Shown here: positions 1 to 8,910 of the stretch, piece by piece
Layout of the letters: each line of letters begins with the position of its first letter
How positions within the stretch are numbered: the stretch's first letter is position 1
Origin: Betaproteobacteria bacterium Ga0077532
GTDB lineage: Bacteria; Pseudomonadota; Gammaproteobacteria; Burkholderiales; Ga0077523
Length of the DNA: 64,000 nucleotides
Direction of reading: 5' to 3'
Assembly (NCBI GenBank): GCA_001464895.1
Contig: LNEE01000062.1
Coordinates: 376,333 to 440,332 of the forward strand
The notes under the pieces: generated by a model
Told to the model about the DNA's origin: nothing
Databases searched by the model: none
The model's input: the letters and a program-made list of their open reading frames with translations, nothing else
Program-made: the position numbers and the translations under genes

Positions 1-45
1 TGGTCGTCGAAGCGGGGGCTCGAGGTCATTGCGATTCCGTGCCGT

Positions 46-807
46 TCAGAGCTGCACGCCCTTGGTGAGCGCGCCGTCCACGACGAGGTTGGTGCCGGTG
101 ATGAAGCTGGCGGCCGGGCTCGAGAGGAAGACTGCGGCGTTCGCCATCTCCTGCGGCGTGCCCATGCGACCGGTGGGATTCATGCCGAGGGCGGTCCGGT
201 ACAGCTCAGGATTGCCGTCCTTGATCTTGTTCCACACGCCACCCTCGAAGTACGTGTTGCCCGGCGAGACCGTGTTGGCGCGAATGCCCTTCCCGGCCAG
301 GTTGAACGCGAGGCCCTGCGTGTAGTGGATGAGCGCGGCCTTGAACGCGCCGTACGGGCCCGCGGCGAAGTCGATCTCGCGGCCCGAGACGCTGGAGATC
401 GTCACGATGGATGCGGCCTTGCTCTTCTCGAGGAAGGGCATCGCGGCATCGACCATGCGCACGGACCCCATCAGGTCCACCTCGAAGCCGCTCTTCCAGC
501 CGGCTTCGTCGTTGGAGATGGCGAGAGCGCTCACGTTCGCGACGACGATGTCGAGGCCACCGAACTCGGCTGCCACATCGCGAATCCACGCCTGTAGCGC
601 AGGGCCGTCGGCCACGTCCACGGCCCGGCCCGTCGCGCGCACGCCCTTCGCGGCGAGTGCGGCAACAGTCGTCTTCACCTCGTCGGCGTTGCGCGCGCAG
701 ATCGCGACATCGACCCCCTCGGCAGCCAGCGTCTCCGCGATCGCGCGGCCGATGCCCTTCGTCCCGCCGCTCACCACGGCGCGCAAACCCTTGAGTCCCA
801 GATCCAT
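46..807 (-). CDS. SDR-family oxidoreductase
   Basis: A classical short-chain dehydrogenase of 253 residues that should oxidise or reduce an alcohol/ketone with NAD(P). The Rossmann glycine motif GGTKGIG is at residues 14-20, the catalytic Ser is in ISSVSG (about 137-142) and the YxxxK pair is Y152/K156. It ends with the usual VVDGA segment. The start is supported by GAAAGGAAG a few bases upstream on the minus strand. It is the last gene of the minus-strand liv-type operon, 93 bp after livF, so its substrate is probably linked to what that transporter imports, possibly a hydroxyacyl compound. The family is certain; the substrate is not readable. Confidence 0.93.
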   Translation of the reverse strand: MDLGLKGLRAVVSGGTKGIGRAIAETLAAEGVDVAICARNADEVKTTVAALAAKGVRATGRAVDVADGPALQAWIRDVAAEFGGLDIVVANVSALAISNDEAGWKSGFEVDLMGSVRMVDAAMPFLEKSKAASIVTISSVSGREIDFAAGPYGAFKAALIHYTQGLAFNLAGKGIRANTVSPGNTYFEGGVWNKIKDGNPELYRTALGMNPTGRMGTPQEMANAAVFLSSPAASFITGTNLVVDGALTKGVQL

Positions 808-900
808 GTCTACCGCTTCCTTTCGTGCAATTCGTAATGTGCCGTCGCTCGGGCGGCGACTGCGGCAGGTGCTCCGTGTGCGGCCGGTGGGCGGCCCTGT

Positions 901-1749
901 TCAGGCCAGCCAGCGCTTGCGGCGCCGGTAGTGCTTGGCGTCGCGGAAATTCTTGCGACCCGCGGCCGAGAGACCGAGGTAGAACTCCTTCACGTCCTCG
1001 TTGGTACGCAAGCCTTCGGCGGCACCTTCCATCACGACGCGGCCGTTCTCGAGGATGTACCCGTAGTCGGCGTAGCGCAGCGCCACCATCGTGTTCTGCT
1101 CGGCGAGCAGGAAGCTCACGCGTTCCTTCGCGTTGAGGTCGCGCACGATCGCGAAGATCTCTTCCACGACCTGCGGCGCGAGGCCCATCGAAGGCTCGTC
1201 GAGCAGGATGGTGTCGGGGCGGGCCATCAGCGCGCGACCCACGGCCGTCATCTGCTGTTCGCCTCCCGACGTGTAGCCCGACTGGCTCTTGCGCCGCACC
1301 TTCAGGCGCGGGAAGTACGCGTAGACGCGCTCCAGGTCGGCGGCGATCTCGCTGCGCGACGCCTTCCGCGTGAATGCACCGGTGAGCAGGTTCTCCTCGA
1401 TCGTCAGGTGCTGGAAGCAATGCCGGCCTTCCATCACCTGCACGACGCCGCGGCGCACGAGTTCCGACGGATTCAGCCGGTCGATGCGCGTCCCGCGATA
1501 CTCGATGGATCCCTTGGTGACGTCCCCGCGCTCGGACTGCAGCAGGTTCGAGATCGCCTTCAGCGTCGTCGTCTTGCCGGCGCCGTTGGCACCGAGCAGC
1601 GCCACGATGCTGCCTTCGGACACCTCGAGGGACACGCCCTTCAACACGAGGATCACGTGGTTGTAGATGACCTCGATGTTGTTCACCCGCAGCAGCGCGG
1701 CCGTGGCCGTGCCGGCGGATGCGGTAGTCGTGGGGGCGGGCGTGTTCAC
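901..1749 (-). CDS. livF: Branched-chain amino acid-type ABC transporter ATPase (LivF-like)
   Basis: Cytoplasmic ATPase of a HAAT-family importer, 282 residues. Walker A GANGAGKT is at 53-60, the signature is TSGGEQQ (160-166) and Walker B ILLDEP is at 181-186. The LLAEQN segment after it is characteristic of LivF. It is longer than the usual 235 residues because of a 20-residue Ala/Thr-rich N-terminus and a basic tail (KHYRRRKRWLA). It sits 21 bp downstream of the binding-protein gene in the same operon as livG, livH and livM, so it should pair with LivG. The operon also holds an acyl-CoA ligase, so the imported substrate may be an organic or fatty acid rather than an amino acid (inference). 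Confidence 0.95.
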   Translation of the reverse strand: MNTPAPTTTASAGTATAALLRVNNIEVIYNHVILVLKGVSLEVSEGSIVALLGANGAGKTTTLKAISNLLQSERGDVTKGSIEYRGTRIDRLNPSELVRRGVVQVMEGRHCFQHLTIEENLLTGAFTRKASRSEIAADLERVYAYFPRLKVRRKSQSGYTSGGEQQMTAVGRALMARPDTILLDEPSMGLAPQVVEEIFAIVRDLNAKERVSFLLAEQNTMVALRYADYGYILENGRVVMEGAAEGLRTNEDVKEFYLGLSAAGRKNFRDAKHYRRRKRWLA

Positions 1750-1770
1750 CGGGCAGTCACTCCAGCGGGT

Positions 1771-3090
1771 TCAGCTCGCGCAGCCGGGCTTGATGCCCTT
1801 CTCGGCCGCGTACTTCGCTGCGGACTCCTCGATCATCTTCCGGACGAGGGCGCTGTCGCCCTTCATCCAGTCGGAGGCCGACTTCCATTCCGTGCCGGTC
1901 CACTGCTGGAACCGCACCTGCCCGGAACCACCGTGGTCCTGGCAGCTGACCTCGAGCGGCGGCAGCATCGTGTTGAACCCGAGGGCCTTCATGCGGCCGG
2001 CGTCGAGCTTCAGGTTCTCGATGCCCCAGCGGACCTGCTCGCCGCTCACGGGCTTCTTGCCGTACTTCTCCTGGGCCTTTCGCACGGCCTCCACGGTGAT
2101 CATCGCCGCCCCCACGCCCCGGTTCCACAGCACCGTGCCGATGAGCTTGGCGTCGCCGCCCTTGCCCTTCGCGTAGACCTTGTCCTCGATGTCCTTCACC
2201 ACCGGGAAACCCTTGCCCGCGAGGTTGAGGCTCGCCGCGTAGTAGCCCGTGGCCGCCGGGCCCGCCGCGACCGTGTCGATCTCGGAACCTGCCCACCAGT
2301 TGCCGACCATCTTGTCGCGGGGGAAGCCGACCTTCTGGGCCGTCTGCAGCGCGGTGGCACTCATCACGCCCCAGCCCCAGAGGATCACCCAGTTCGGCTG
2401 GTACTGGCGGATCTGCAGCCACTGCGACTGCTGCTCGTTGCCGGGGTGCGGCACGGGGATCATCTTGAGATCGAAGCCGAGCTTCTTCGCCTCGGCCTCC
2501 AGCACCGGGTGCGGTTCCTTGCCGTACGCGGAGTCGTGATACAGCAGGACGATCTTCTTGCCCTTCAGGTTGGCGGCGCCGCCTTCCTTCTCGCCGATGA
2601 ACTTCACGATGCCGGTGGCGGCATCCCAGTAGTTCGAGAGGATCGGGAAGACCCACGGAAAGACCCGCCCGTCGGTGGCATCCGTGCGGCCGTAGCCCAG
2701 CGTGATGAGGGGGATCTTGTCGGTGACGGCCTTGTCGAGGATCGCGTACGTGATGCCCGTCGACATCGGATGGATCGCGGTGGGACCGGTCGCGGACTTC
2801 GTCTTGAGGCGCTCGTAGCACTCGACGCCCTTCGCGTTGTTGTACTCGGTCTCGCACTCCTCCCAGGAGAGCTTCACGCCGTTCACGCCGCCGTCGCGCT
2901 CGTTGATCATCGCAAGGTAGTCGGTGAAGCCGCCGAAGAAGGCCGCACCGTTGGCGCCGTAGGGCCCCACGCGATATCCGGTGATTCCGATGAACTGGGT
3001 GCCGGCCTGCTGGGCCGAGGCGGGCACGGTGGACGCTGCTGCAGCGAGTCCGGCCACGAGGCCGATCAGGGTGCGCTTCCAGGGTTGCAT
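1771..3090 (-). CDS. ABC transporter substrate-binding protein (LivK/type 1 periplasmic)
   Basis: Periplasmic binding protein of 439 residues for the liv-type importer. The chosen ATG gives a clean Sec signal peptide (MQPWKRTLIGLVAGLAAAAS, cleavage near ASA-QQ) and is preceded by a strong AAGGAGGAG; an upstream in-frame ATG at 3144 has no such support. The mature protein has a type-1 periplasmic fold with a long C-terminal region (SDWMKGDSALVRKMIEESA), the larger subtype often found with acyl-CoA ligases rather than the short LivJ/LivK form. It is flanked by livF and livM, completing the transporter. The ligand cannot be deduced from the sequence. Confidence 0.93.
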   Translation of the reverse strand: MQPWKRTLIGLVAGLAAAASTVPASAQQAGTQFIGITGYRVGPYGANGAAFFGGFTDYLAMINERDGGVNGVKLSWEECETEYNNAKGVECYERLKTKSATGPTAIHPMSTGITYAILDKAVTDKIPLITLGYGRTDATDGRVFPWVFPILSNYWDAATGIVKFIGEKEGGAANLKGKKIVLLYHDSAYGKEPHPVLEAEAKKLGFDLKMIPVPHPGNEQQSQWLQIRQYQPNWVILWGWGVMSATALQTAQKVGFPRDKMVGNWWAGSEIDTVAAGPAATGYYAASLNLAGKGFPVVKDIEDKVYAKGKGGDAKLIGTVLWNRGVGAAMITVEAVRKAQEKYGKKPVSGEQVRWGIENLKLDAGRMKALGFNTMLPPLEVSCQDHGGSGQVRFQQWTGTEWKSASDWMKGDSALVRKMIEESAAKYAAEKGIKPGCAS

Positions 3091-3178
3091 GGTTCTCTCC
3101 TCCTTCTGTTCGATTCGATGGCCGGGCGGTGGTCCGCGATTCACAACGTCCCGGCCGCCGTCTTCCGTTGACGCCCCG

Positions 3179-4255
3179 TCAGTGCGGGAACGGCCACAGT
3201 CTGAGCTTCTCCTTTCCGATCTGCCACAGCCGCGCCAGGCCGTGGGGTTCGACGATCAGGAAGAAGATGATGAGCGCGCCGAACACCACCAGCTGTGCCA
3301 TCGAGATGAATCCGGGGGGCAGCGAGATGCCGGTCATCGCCGTGACGTCCGTCAGGATCACCTCCAGCAGGATGGGCAGCAGCGTGATGAAGGCCGCGCC
3401 GAGGAACGAGCCGAGGATGCTCCCGACGCCGCCGATGATGACCATGAACAGGATGCGGAACGACAGGTCGAGGTTGAAGCCATCGGGTTCGACGCTGCCG
3501 AGGTAGGCGAATGCGTACAGCGCACCGGCCACGCCGCAGTAGAAGGAGCTGACCGCGAACGCGATCAGCTTGGTCTGCATGATGCGGATGCCGATCACCG
3601 AGGCCGCGACGTCCATGTCGCGCACCGCCATCCACGCGCGACCGACCCGGCTGCGCACCATGTTCTTCGCGGCGAGTGCCATCACCGCCACGATCACCAG
3701 CACCAGCAGGTATTTCCGCACCGGCGTGTCGAAGGCGAAACCGGCGATGACCATGGGCTGCGCCGTGATGACCCCCGAGGAGCTGTAGTTCGAGAACCAG
3801 CTCACCTTGACCAGCAGCCACGGGATGAAGAACTGTGCGGCCAGCGTCGCCACGGCCAGGTAGAAGCCCTTGATGCGCAGACTCGGCAGGCCGAAGAGCA
3901 CGCCCACCGCGGCGGCGGAGAGACCGCCCAGCACGAACGAGACGAGGATCGGGATCCCAGGCACGCGGAGCTGGAAGTTGTATGCGGCCACCGCACCCAC
4001 GGCCATGAAGGCCGCGGTACCCAGCGACAACTGGCCCGCGTAGCCGGTGAGGATGTTGAGTCCGAGCGTGGCGAGCGAGAACACCAGGAACGGCATCAGG
4101 ATGGCCGTGAACCAGTAATCCGTCGCGACGAGCGGCACGCCGACGAGCGCGAACGCCAGCAGCGCGAGCACCGCCACCCGGTCCTGCAGGATCGGGAAGA
4201 GCTGCTGGTCGGCGGCGTAGCTCGTCTTGAACTGGCCGGATTCGCGATAGAGCAT
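3179..4255 (-). CDS. livM: Branched-chain amino acid-type ABC permease (LivM-like)
   Basis: Inner-membrane permease of 358 residues with about ten hydrophobic segments. It carries the LivM hallmark GGVGSILGSFLGAAF near residues 275-290, in the loop that contacts the ATPases. The N-terminal extension before the first helix (QFKTSYAADQQLFPILQDR) is normal for LivM. It lies between livH and the binding-protein gene. No Shine-Dalgarno sequence precedes its ATG: the 45-bp spacer from livH is filled by a heptamer repeat, so translation may depend on coupling or be weak. Confidence 0.94.
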   Translation of the reverse strand: MLYRESGQFKTSYAADQQLFPILQDRVAVLALLAFALVGVPLVATDYWFTAILMPFLVFSLATLGLNILTGYAGQLSLGTAAFMAVGAVAAYNFQLRVPGIPILVSFVLGGLSAAAVGVLFGLPSLRIKGFYLAVATLAAQFFIPWLLVKVSWFSNYSSSGVITAQPMVIAGFAFDTPVRKYLLVLVIVAVMALAAKNMVRSRVGRAWMAVRDMDVAASVIGIRIMQTKLIAFAVSSFYCGVAGALYAFAYLGSVEPDGFNLDLSFRILFMVIIGGVGSILGSFLGAAFITLLPILLEVILTDVTAMTGISLPPGFISMAQLVVFGALIIFFLIVEPHGLARLWQIGKEKLRLWPFPH

Positions 4256-4263
4256 CGTTGACT

Positions 4264-4298
4264 CTGGTGGCTGGTGGCTAGGTGCTGGTGGCTGGGAA
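4264..4298. repeat. Short heptamer tandem repeat in livH-livM spacer
   Basis: CTGGTGG occurs at 4264-4270, 4271-4277 and 4285-4291, with a variant CTAGGTG at 4278-4284 and a partial copy at 4292. It fills most of the 45-bp gap between the livH stop and the livM start and replaces the expected ribosome binding site. Confidence 0.8.
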
Positions 4299-4300
4299 GG

Positions 4301-5236
4301 TCACACGCGGTCGATGTGCCGCTCGCCGAACAGGCCCTCGGGCCGGACGAGCAGGAAGACGAGCGCCAGCATGTAGGCGAACCAGCCCTCGATGCCCGCC
4401 AGGTTGATCGAGATGTCGTAGTGCTTCAGCAGGAACTCGCTCATGAGGGCCGGCAGATAGACCTCCGCCAGCTTCTCGGACGCGCCGACGATGAGCCCGC
4501 CCACGATGGCCCCGAGCACCGATTCGAATCCGCCGAGGATCAGCACCGGCAGGGCCTTCAGCGCGACGAACGTCAGCGCGAACTGCACGCCGTTGCGCGC
4601 GCCCCACAGCAGGCCGGCAACGAGCGCGACGAAGCCGGCCACCGACCATACGATCGCCCAGATCTGCTTGAGCGGGATCCCGACGGCCAGCGCGGCCTGA
4701 TGGTCGTCCGCCACCGCGCGGAGCGCGCGACCGATGCGCGTCTTGTTGAAGAACACCGCCAGCACCGCCACCAGCACGCCGGCAACGAAGGCTGCGGCGA
4801 GGTCGAACTTGCTCACCAGCAGGTTGAAGTTCGTCATGATCGATTCGATGGGCTCGTCCTGCAGACCCAGATCGAGTCGGCGCACGTCTGTGCCCCAGAC
4901 GATCTGGGCGACGCCCTCCAGGAAGAACGCGAGGCCGATGGTCGCCATGAAGAGCGTGATCTGCGGCTGGTTCACCAGCGGCCGCAGCACCACGCGCTCG
5001 ATGCCGATGCCGAGCAGCACCATCACGCCGAGGGTGAGCGGGAACGCGCCCCACAGCGGCAGCCCGAACTTCTCCTGCAGGCCGACGAACGTGAGCGCGG
5101 CGAGGAACACCATCGCACCCTGCGCGAAGTTGAACACGCCGGACGCCTTGTAGATGAGCACGAAGCCCAGCGCCACGAGGGAGTACATCACCCCCGCGAG
5201 CAACCCGCCGATCAGCACTTCGAAGAAGAAGTTCAT
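4301..5236 (-). CDS. livH: Branched-chain amino acid-type ABC permease (LivH-like)
   Basis: Inner-membrane permease of 311 residues. The start MNFFFEVLIGGLLAG is the normal LivH N-terminus; the open frame continues upstream but that part is antisense-like and overlaps livG. Eight or so hydrophobic segments are visible, and the GGFESVLGAIVGGLIVG stretch corresponds to the ATPase-coupling loop. It starts 2 bp after the livG stop, indicating translational coupling. It forms the permease heterodimer with LivM. Confidence 0.95.
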   Translation of the reverse strand: MNFFFEVLIGGLLAGVMYSLVALGFVLIYKASGVFNFAQGAMVFLAALTFVGLQEKFGLPLWGAFPLTLGVMVLLGIGIERVVLRPLVNQPQITLFMATIGLAFFLEGVAQIVWGTDVRRLDLGLQDEPIESIMTNFNLLVSKFDLAAAFVAGVLVAVLAVFFNKTRIGRALRAVADDHQAALAVGIPLKQIWAIVWSVAGFVALVAGLLWGARNGVQFALTFVALKALPVLILGGFESVLGAIVGGLIVGASEKLAEVYLPALMSEFLLKHYDISINLAGIEGWFAYMLALVFLLVRPEGLFGERHIDRV

Positions 5237-5238
5237 GG

Positions 5239-6057
5239 TCAGTGCGCCACCCCGAGGTAGGCGTCGATGACCGCCTGGTTGCCGCGCACCTCGTCGGGCG
5301 TGCCGTCGCCGATCTTCTTGCCGTAGTCGAGCACCACGACGCGGTCCGAGATGTCCATCACCACACCCATGTCGTGCTCGATGAGGACGATGGTCGTGCC
5401 GAACTCGTCGTTCACATCGAGGATGAAGCGGCACATGTCCTGTTTCTCCTCCATGTTCATGCCCGCCATGGGTTCGTCGAGCAGCAGCAGGCGCGGTTCC
5501 GCGGCCAGTGCCCGGCCCAGTTCCACGCGCTTCTGCACGCCGTAGGGCAGGCGCCCCACCGGGGTCTTGCGCACGGATTCGATCTGCAGGAAGTCGATGA
5601 TGTGCTCCACCTTCTCGCGGTGTTCGAGTTCCTCGCGGCGGTTGGGCCCCACGTAGAGCGCCTGCAGCAGCAGGTTCGACGACATCTTCAGGTTGCGGCC
5701 GGTCATGATGTTGTCCAGCACGCTCATCCCCTTGAAGAGGGCGATGTTCTGGAACGTGCGCGCGATGCCCATCGACGCCGCCTTGTGCGGGTCCATGCGG
5801 CGGAAGCTCTGACCGTCGAGCCGGATCACGCCCTCCTGGGGCCGGTAGACGCCGTTGATGCAGTTCAGCATCGAACTCTTGCCCGCGCCGTTGGGGCCGA
5901 TGATCGCGCGGATCTCGCGGGCCCGGACGTCGAAGCTGATGTCGGTGAGTGCCTTCACGCCGCCGAACGCGAGCGAGATGTTCTCCACCGACAGCACGGT
6001 CTCGCCGATGCGGCGTGCGGGGTTGTGCGGGTGCACTTCGTTCGTGCCCATGCTCAT
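5239..6057 (-). CDS. livG: Branched-chain amino acid-type ABC transporter ATPase (LivG-like)
   Basis: The second ATPase of the importer, 272 residues from the chosen start. Walker A GPNGAGKSS, signature LPYGVQKR and Walker B LLLLDEPMAGMN are all present; the relaxed signature is typical of LivG. The start MSMGTNEV at 6057 is preferred because GGAGGGA lies about 7 nt upstream; ATGs at 6078 and 6051 are alternatives. It is 70 bp downstream of the acyl-CoA ligase gene and almost abuts livH. Confidence 0.95.
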   Translation of the reverse strand: MSMGTNEVHPHNPARRIGETVLSVENISLAFGGVKALTDISFDVRAREIRAIIGPNGAGKSSMLNCINGVYRPQEGVIRLDGQSFRRMDPHKAASMGIARTFQNIALFKGMSVLDNIMTGRNLKMSSNLLLQALYVGPNRREELEHREKVEHIIDFLQIESVRKTPVGRLPYGVQKRVELGRALAAEPRLLLLDEPMAGMNMEEKQDMCRFILDVNDEFGTTIVLIEHDMGVVMDISDRVVVLDYGKKIGDGTPDEVRGNQAVIDAYLGVAH

Positions 6058-6127
6058 GGGAAGTCCCTCCGCGCGCACGGAATGTCTCCTGCGCTCCGGA
6101 ATTCGCCCTTGGGGCGGCCCGGCAGGC

Positions 6128-8101
6128 TCATGCCGCCTTCGCTCCCACCGGCGTGAACGTCTTCGCGTCCGCGATGCGGAGATCGGCCCGGATGGTTCCG
6201 GTGCGGCCGTCCTCGAACTTCACCTGTGCTTCGATCTCGCAATGGTCGGCGGCTTCGTACAGGGCTTCCACGAGCCGGGCGTACTTCTCCGCGATGAAGC
6301 CCCGGCGGACCTTGCGGGTGCGCGTGAGTTCGCCGTCGTCCGCGTCGAGTTCCTTGTGCAGGACCAGGAAGCGGTGGACCTGCGAGCCGGACAGTTTCGC
6401 CTCGGCGGAGAGATCGCGGTTCACCGTCTCGATGCACTCGGCCACCAGGGCGTAGACCTCGGGCCTCTGCGCGAGATCGGTGTAGCCGGAGTACGCGATG
6501 CCGCGCCGCTCGGCCCAGTTGCCCACGGAACCGAGATCGATGTTCACGAACACGCAGCAGCGTTCACGGCCGTCACCGAACGCGACGACCTCCTTGATGT
6601 GCGGGAAGAACTTCAGCTTGTTCTCGATGTACTGCGGCGCGAACATCGATCCGTCGAGCAGGCGGCCGACATCCTTCGCGCGGTCGATGATCCGCAGATG
6701 GCCGTCCTCGCCCAGGAAGCCCGCGTCGCCCGTCTTGAACCAGCCGTCCTCCGTGATGGATTCGGCGGTGGCGTCGGGGCGCTGGTAGTACTCCTTCAGC
6801 ATGCCCGGCGTCTTCACCTGCACCTCGCCGGTGTCGGCCACGCGGATCTGCACGCCCGGCAGCGGCTTGCCCACGGTGTCGAGCTTCACCTCGCCGTCGG
6901 GTTGCTTGCAGACGTAGACCGCGGTCTCGGTCTGTCCGTAGAGCTGCTTCAGGTTGACGCCGATGGACCGGTAGAAGTCGAAGAGATCCGGCCCGATCGC
7001 GGCACCGCCGGTGTAGGCCACGCGGATGCGCGACATGCCGAGCACGTTCCGCAGCGGACCGTAGATCACGAGATCGCCCAGCGCGTAGCTCAGGCGATCC
7101 GCGAGGCTGACCTCGCCCTTGCGGCCGTCCATGATCCGCGCGCCGCAGCGGCGGGCTACCGCCAGGAAGTGGTGGAAGAGGCGCTGCTTGATCGGGGCGG
7201 CGTCCTCCATGCGGATCATCACCTGCGTCAGCAGGTTCTCGAACACCCGCGGCGGCGCGAAGTAGTACGTCGGGCCGATCTCGCGGAGGTCCGTCATCAC
7301 CGTCTCGCTCGACTCGGGGCAGTTCACGCAGAACCCCGCCACGAGCGCCTGCGCGTACGAGAAGAGATGATCCCCCACCCACGCCATGGGCAGGTACGAG
7401 AGGATCTCGTCGTTCTCGTTGAACCCGTCGAACCCGACGTCGCCTCGGGCCACGGCCACCAGCGCCGCGTGCGTCTGGCACACGCCCTTCGGATGGCCGG
7501 TGGTGCCCGACGTGTAGAGCATCACGGCGGTGTCGTCTGGGTGACCCTTGTCGACTTCCGCTTCGTAGAAACCGGGGTGCGCATCGAGGTGCGCGCGGCC
7601 GCGGGCCACGAGGTCGTCGAACGAGACGAGCAGCTTCTCGGGATAGTTGCGCATGCCGCGCGGGTCGTCGTAGACGATGGCCCGGAGCCGCGGGTAGGTG
7701 GGCAGGATCTCCAGCAGCTTGTCGACCTGCTCCTGGTCTTCCACCACCGCGATCTCGATGCCCGCGTTGTCGAGCACGAACTGCATCTCGGAGGCGACCG
7801 CATCCTGGTACAGGGGCACCGGGATGCCGCCGAGCGCCTGGGTCGCGGTCATCGTCCAGTAGAGGCGGGGCCGGTTGTCGCCGATGACGGCCACCGTGCT
7901 GCCGCGTCCGACACCCAGGGTGGCGAGCCCGCCCGCGATCGCGCGGACCTCGTCGTGCACCTGCGCCCAGGTCCACGACAGCCAGATGCCGAGGTCCTTC
8001 TCCCGGATGGCCGTGCGCCCGCCGCGCGTGCGCGCATGCGCGGCGAGCAGCCGAGGGAACGTCGTGTCGTCGCGGGCCGAGCCCGCGCCATCCTGGGCCA
8101 A
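6128..8101 (-). CDS. AMP-dependent acyl-CoA synthetase (long-chain type)
   Basis: Adenylate-forming ligase that activates a carboxylic acid to its CoA thioester. It has 657 residues when started at TTG 8101, which is preceded by AGGAGGAG eight bases upstream; no ATG fits. The ATP-binding loop YTSGTTGHPKG, the YGQTE motif and the KTGDAG...IIDRAKD segment identify a FadD15-like long-chain class enzyme. It is the first gene of the minus-strand liv operon, so import and CoA activation are genetically linked. The divergent Crp/Fnr gene starts 110 bp away and may regulate it. Chain length or aromatic preference cannot be judged. Confidence 0.92.
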   Translation of the reverse strand: MAQDGAGSARDDTTFPRLLAAHARTRGGRTAIREKDLGIWLSWTWAQVHDEVRAIAGGLATLGVGRGSTVAVIGDNRPRLYWTMTATQALGGIPVPLYQDAVASEMQFVLDNAGIEIAVVEDQEQVDKLLEILPTYPRLRAIVYDDPRGMRNYPEKLLVSFDDLVARGRAHLDAHPGFYEAEVDKGHPDDTAVMLYTSGTTGHPKGVCQTHAALVAVARGDVGFDGFNENDEILSYLPMAWVGDHLFSYAQALVAGFCVNCPESSETVMTDLREIGPTYYFAPPRVFENLLTQVMIRMEDAAPIKQRLFHHFLAVARRCGARIMDGRKGEVSLADRLSYALGDLVIYGPLRNVLGMSRIRVAYTGGAAIGPDLFDFYRSIGVNLKQLYGQTETAVYVCKQPDGEVKLDTVGKPLPGVQIRVADTGEVQVKTPGMLKEYYQRPDATAESITEDGWFKTGDAGFLGEDGHLRIIDRAKDVGRLLDGSMFAPQYIENKLKFFPHIKEVVAFGDGRERCCVFVNIDLGSVGNWAERRGIAYSGYTDLAQRPEVYALVAECIETVNRDLSAEAKLSGSQVHRFLVLHKELDADDGELTRTRKVRRGFIAEKYARLVEALYEAADHCEIEAQVKFEDGRTGTIRADLRIADAKTFTPVGAKAA

Positions 8102-8178
8102 GAGATGCTCCTCCTGTTCTTGTGGTCGTCGTCCCGGAGGACGAGCCGCGGAGGGTAACAGAGGGATTCCCCGGCCGG

Positions 8179-8196
8179 TTGTCAACGGAGCGACAA
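8179..8196. promoter_or_regulatory. Candidate operator: TTGTC-N8-GACAA inverted repeat
   Basis: A perfect 5-bp inverted repeat with an 8-bp spacer lies in the 110-bp divergent intergenic region between the acyl-CoA ligase and the Crp/Fnr-type regulator. Its position suggests an autoregulatory site for that regulator, but the spacing is wider than the classic CRP (N6) or FNR (N4) sites. This is inference only. Confidence 0.4.
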
Positions 8197-8210
8197 TTGG
8201 CGCCTCGAAA

Positions 8211-8897
8211 ATGCACCCGCCGATGAATCTCTCCGACAGCCTCCGCCTCCACGCCCGCTGGAGCGTCGATCTCGACGCGGCCCAGCACGCGCGCGTCGTC
8301 GCGGATCTCGCGGTGCAGCATGTGGCCGCCGGCGAGCAGCTCTGCCGGAAGGGCGAGGACGTCGACGCCTGGATCGGCGTGATGGCGGGGCTCGTGAAGC
8401 TGTCGAGTTCCCTGCCCGACGGACGGACGATGACGTTCACTGGCGTGCCCCCCGGTGGCTGGTTCGGCGAGGGTTCGCTGCTGAAGCGTGAGCCGAGGAA
8501 ATACGAGGCGGTCGCCCTGCGCGATTCGACCGTGGCCCGGTTGCCGCGCCCGACGTTCGAATGGCTGCTCGGCACGAGCATCCCGTTCAACCGGTTCCTG
8601 CTGCTGCAGCTGAACGAAAGGCTGTCCCAGTTCATCGGTCTGGTCGAGTACGAACGCCTGCTCGACCCCGACGCGAAGCTCGCCCGCGCGATCGCGGACC
8701 TCTTCAACCCGATCCTGTATCCCGGAAATGGCCCACGGCTGGAGATCTCCCAGGCCGAACTGGCGCTGCTGGGCGGGGTGTCCCGTCAGCGGGCGAACCA
8801 GTCGCTGCGCCGGCTCGAGGAGGCCGGACTGCTGACCGTGGAGTACGCGGCGATCCGGGTGCTCGATCTCGACGGGCTGCGGAGATTCGGCGGGTAG
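8211..8897 (+). CDS. Crp/Fnr-family transcriptional regulator
   Basis: Cytoplasmic regulator of about 228 residues: N-terminal cyclic-nucleotide-binding-type beta barrel (GEQLCRKGEDVDAW...GVPPGGWFGEGSLLKREPRKYEA) and a C-terminal winged helix (ISQAELALLGGVSRQRANQS, then LRRLEEAGLL). The GEGSLL segment resembles the phosphate-binding cassette, but the Arg-Ser/Thr pair of true CRP is not obvious and there are no FNR-type cysteines, so the signal is unknown. ATG 8211 and ATG 8223 are both possible starts. It is divergent from the liv/acyl-CoA ligase operon, which makes that operon its most likely target (inference). Confidence 0.88.
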   Translation: MHPPMNLSDSLRLHARWSVDLDAAQHARVVADLAVQHVAAGEQLCRKGEDVDAWIGVMAGLVKLSSSLPDGRTMTFTGVPPGGWFGEGSLLKREPRKYEAVALRDSTVARLPRPTFEWLLGTSIPFNRFLLLQLNERLSQFIGLVEYERLLDPDAKLARAIADLFNPILYPGNGPRLEISQAELALLGGVSRQRANQSLRRLEEAGLLTVEYAAIRVLDLDGLRRFGG

Positions 8898-8910
8898 GCG
8901 CCTGTCGGGC

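Noticed and set aside
931-3171. Long open frame on the + strand (746 codons) opposite livF and the binding-protein gene
   Set aside because: Antisense of well-supported genes; its Arg/His/Leu-rich composition is typical of the complementary frame of GC-rich coding DNA.
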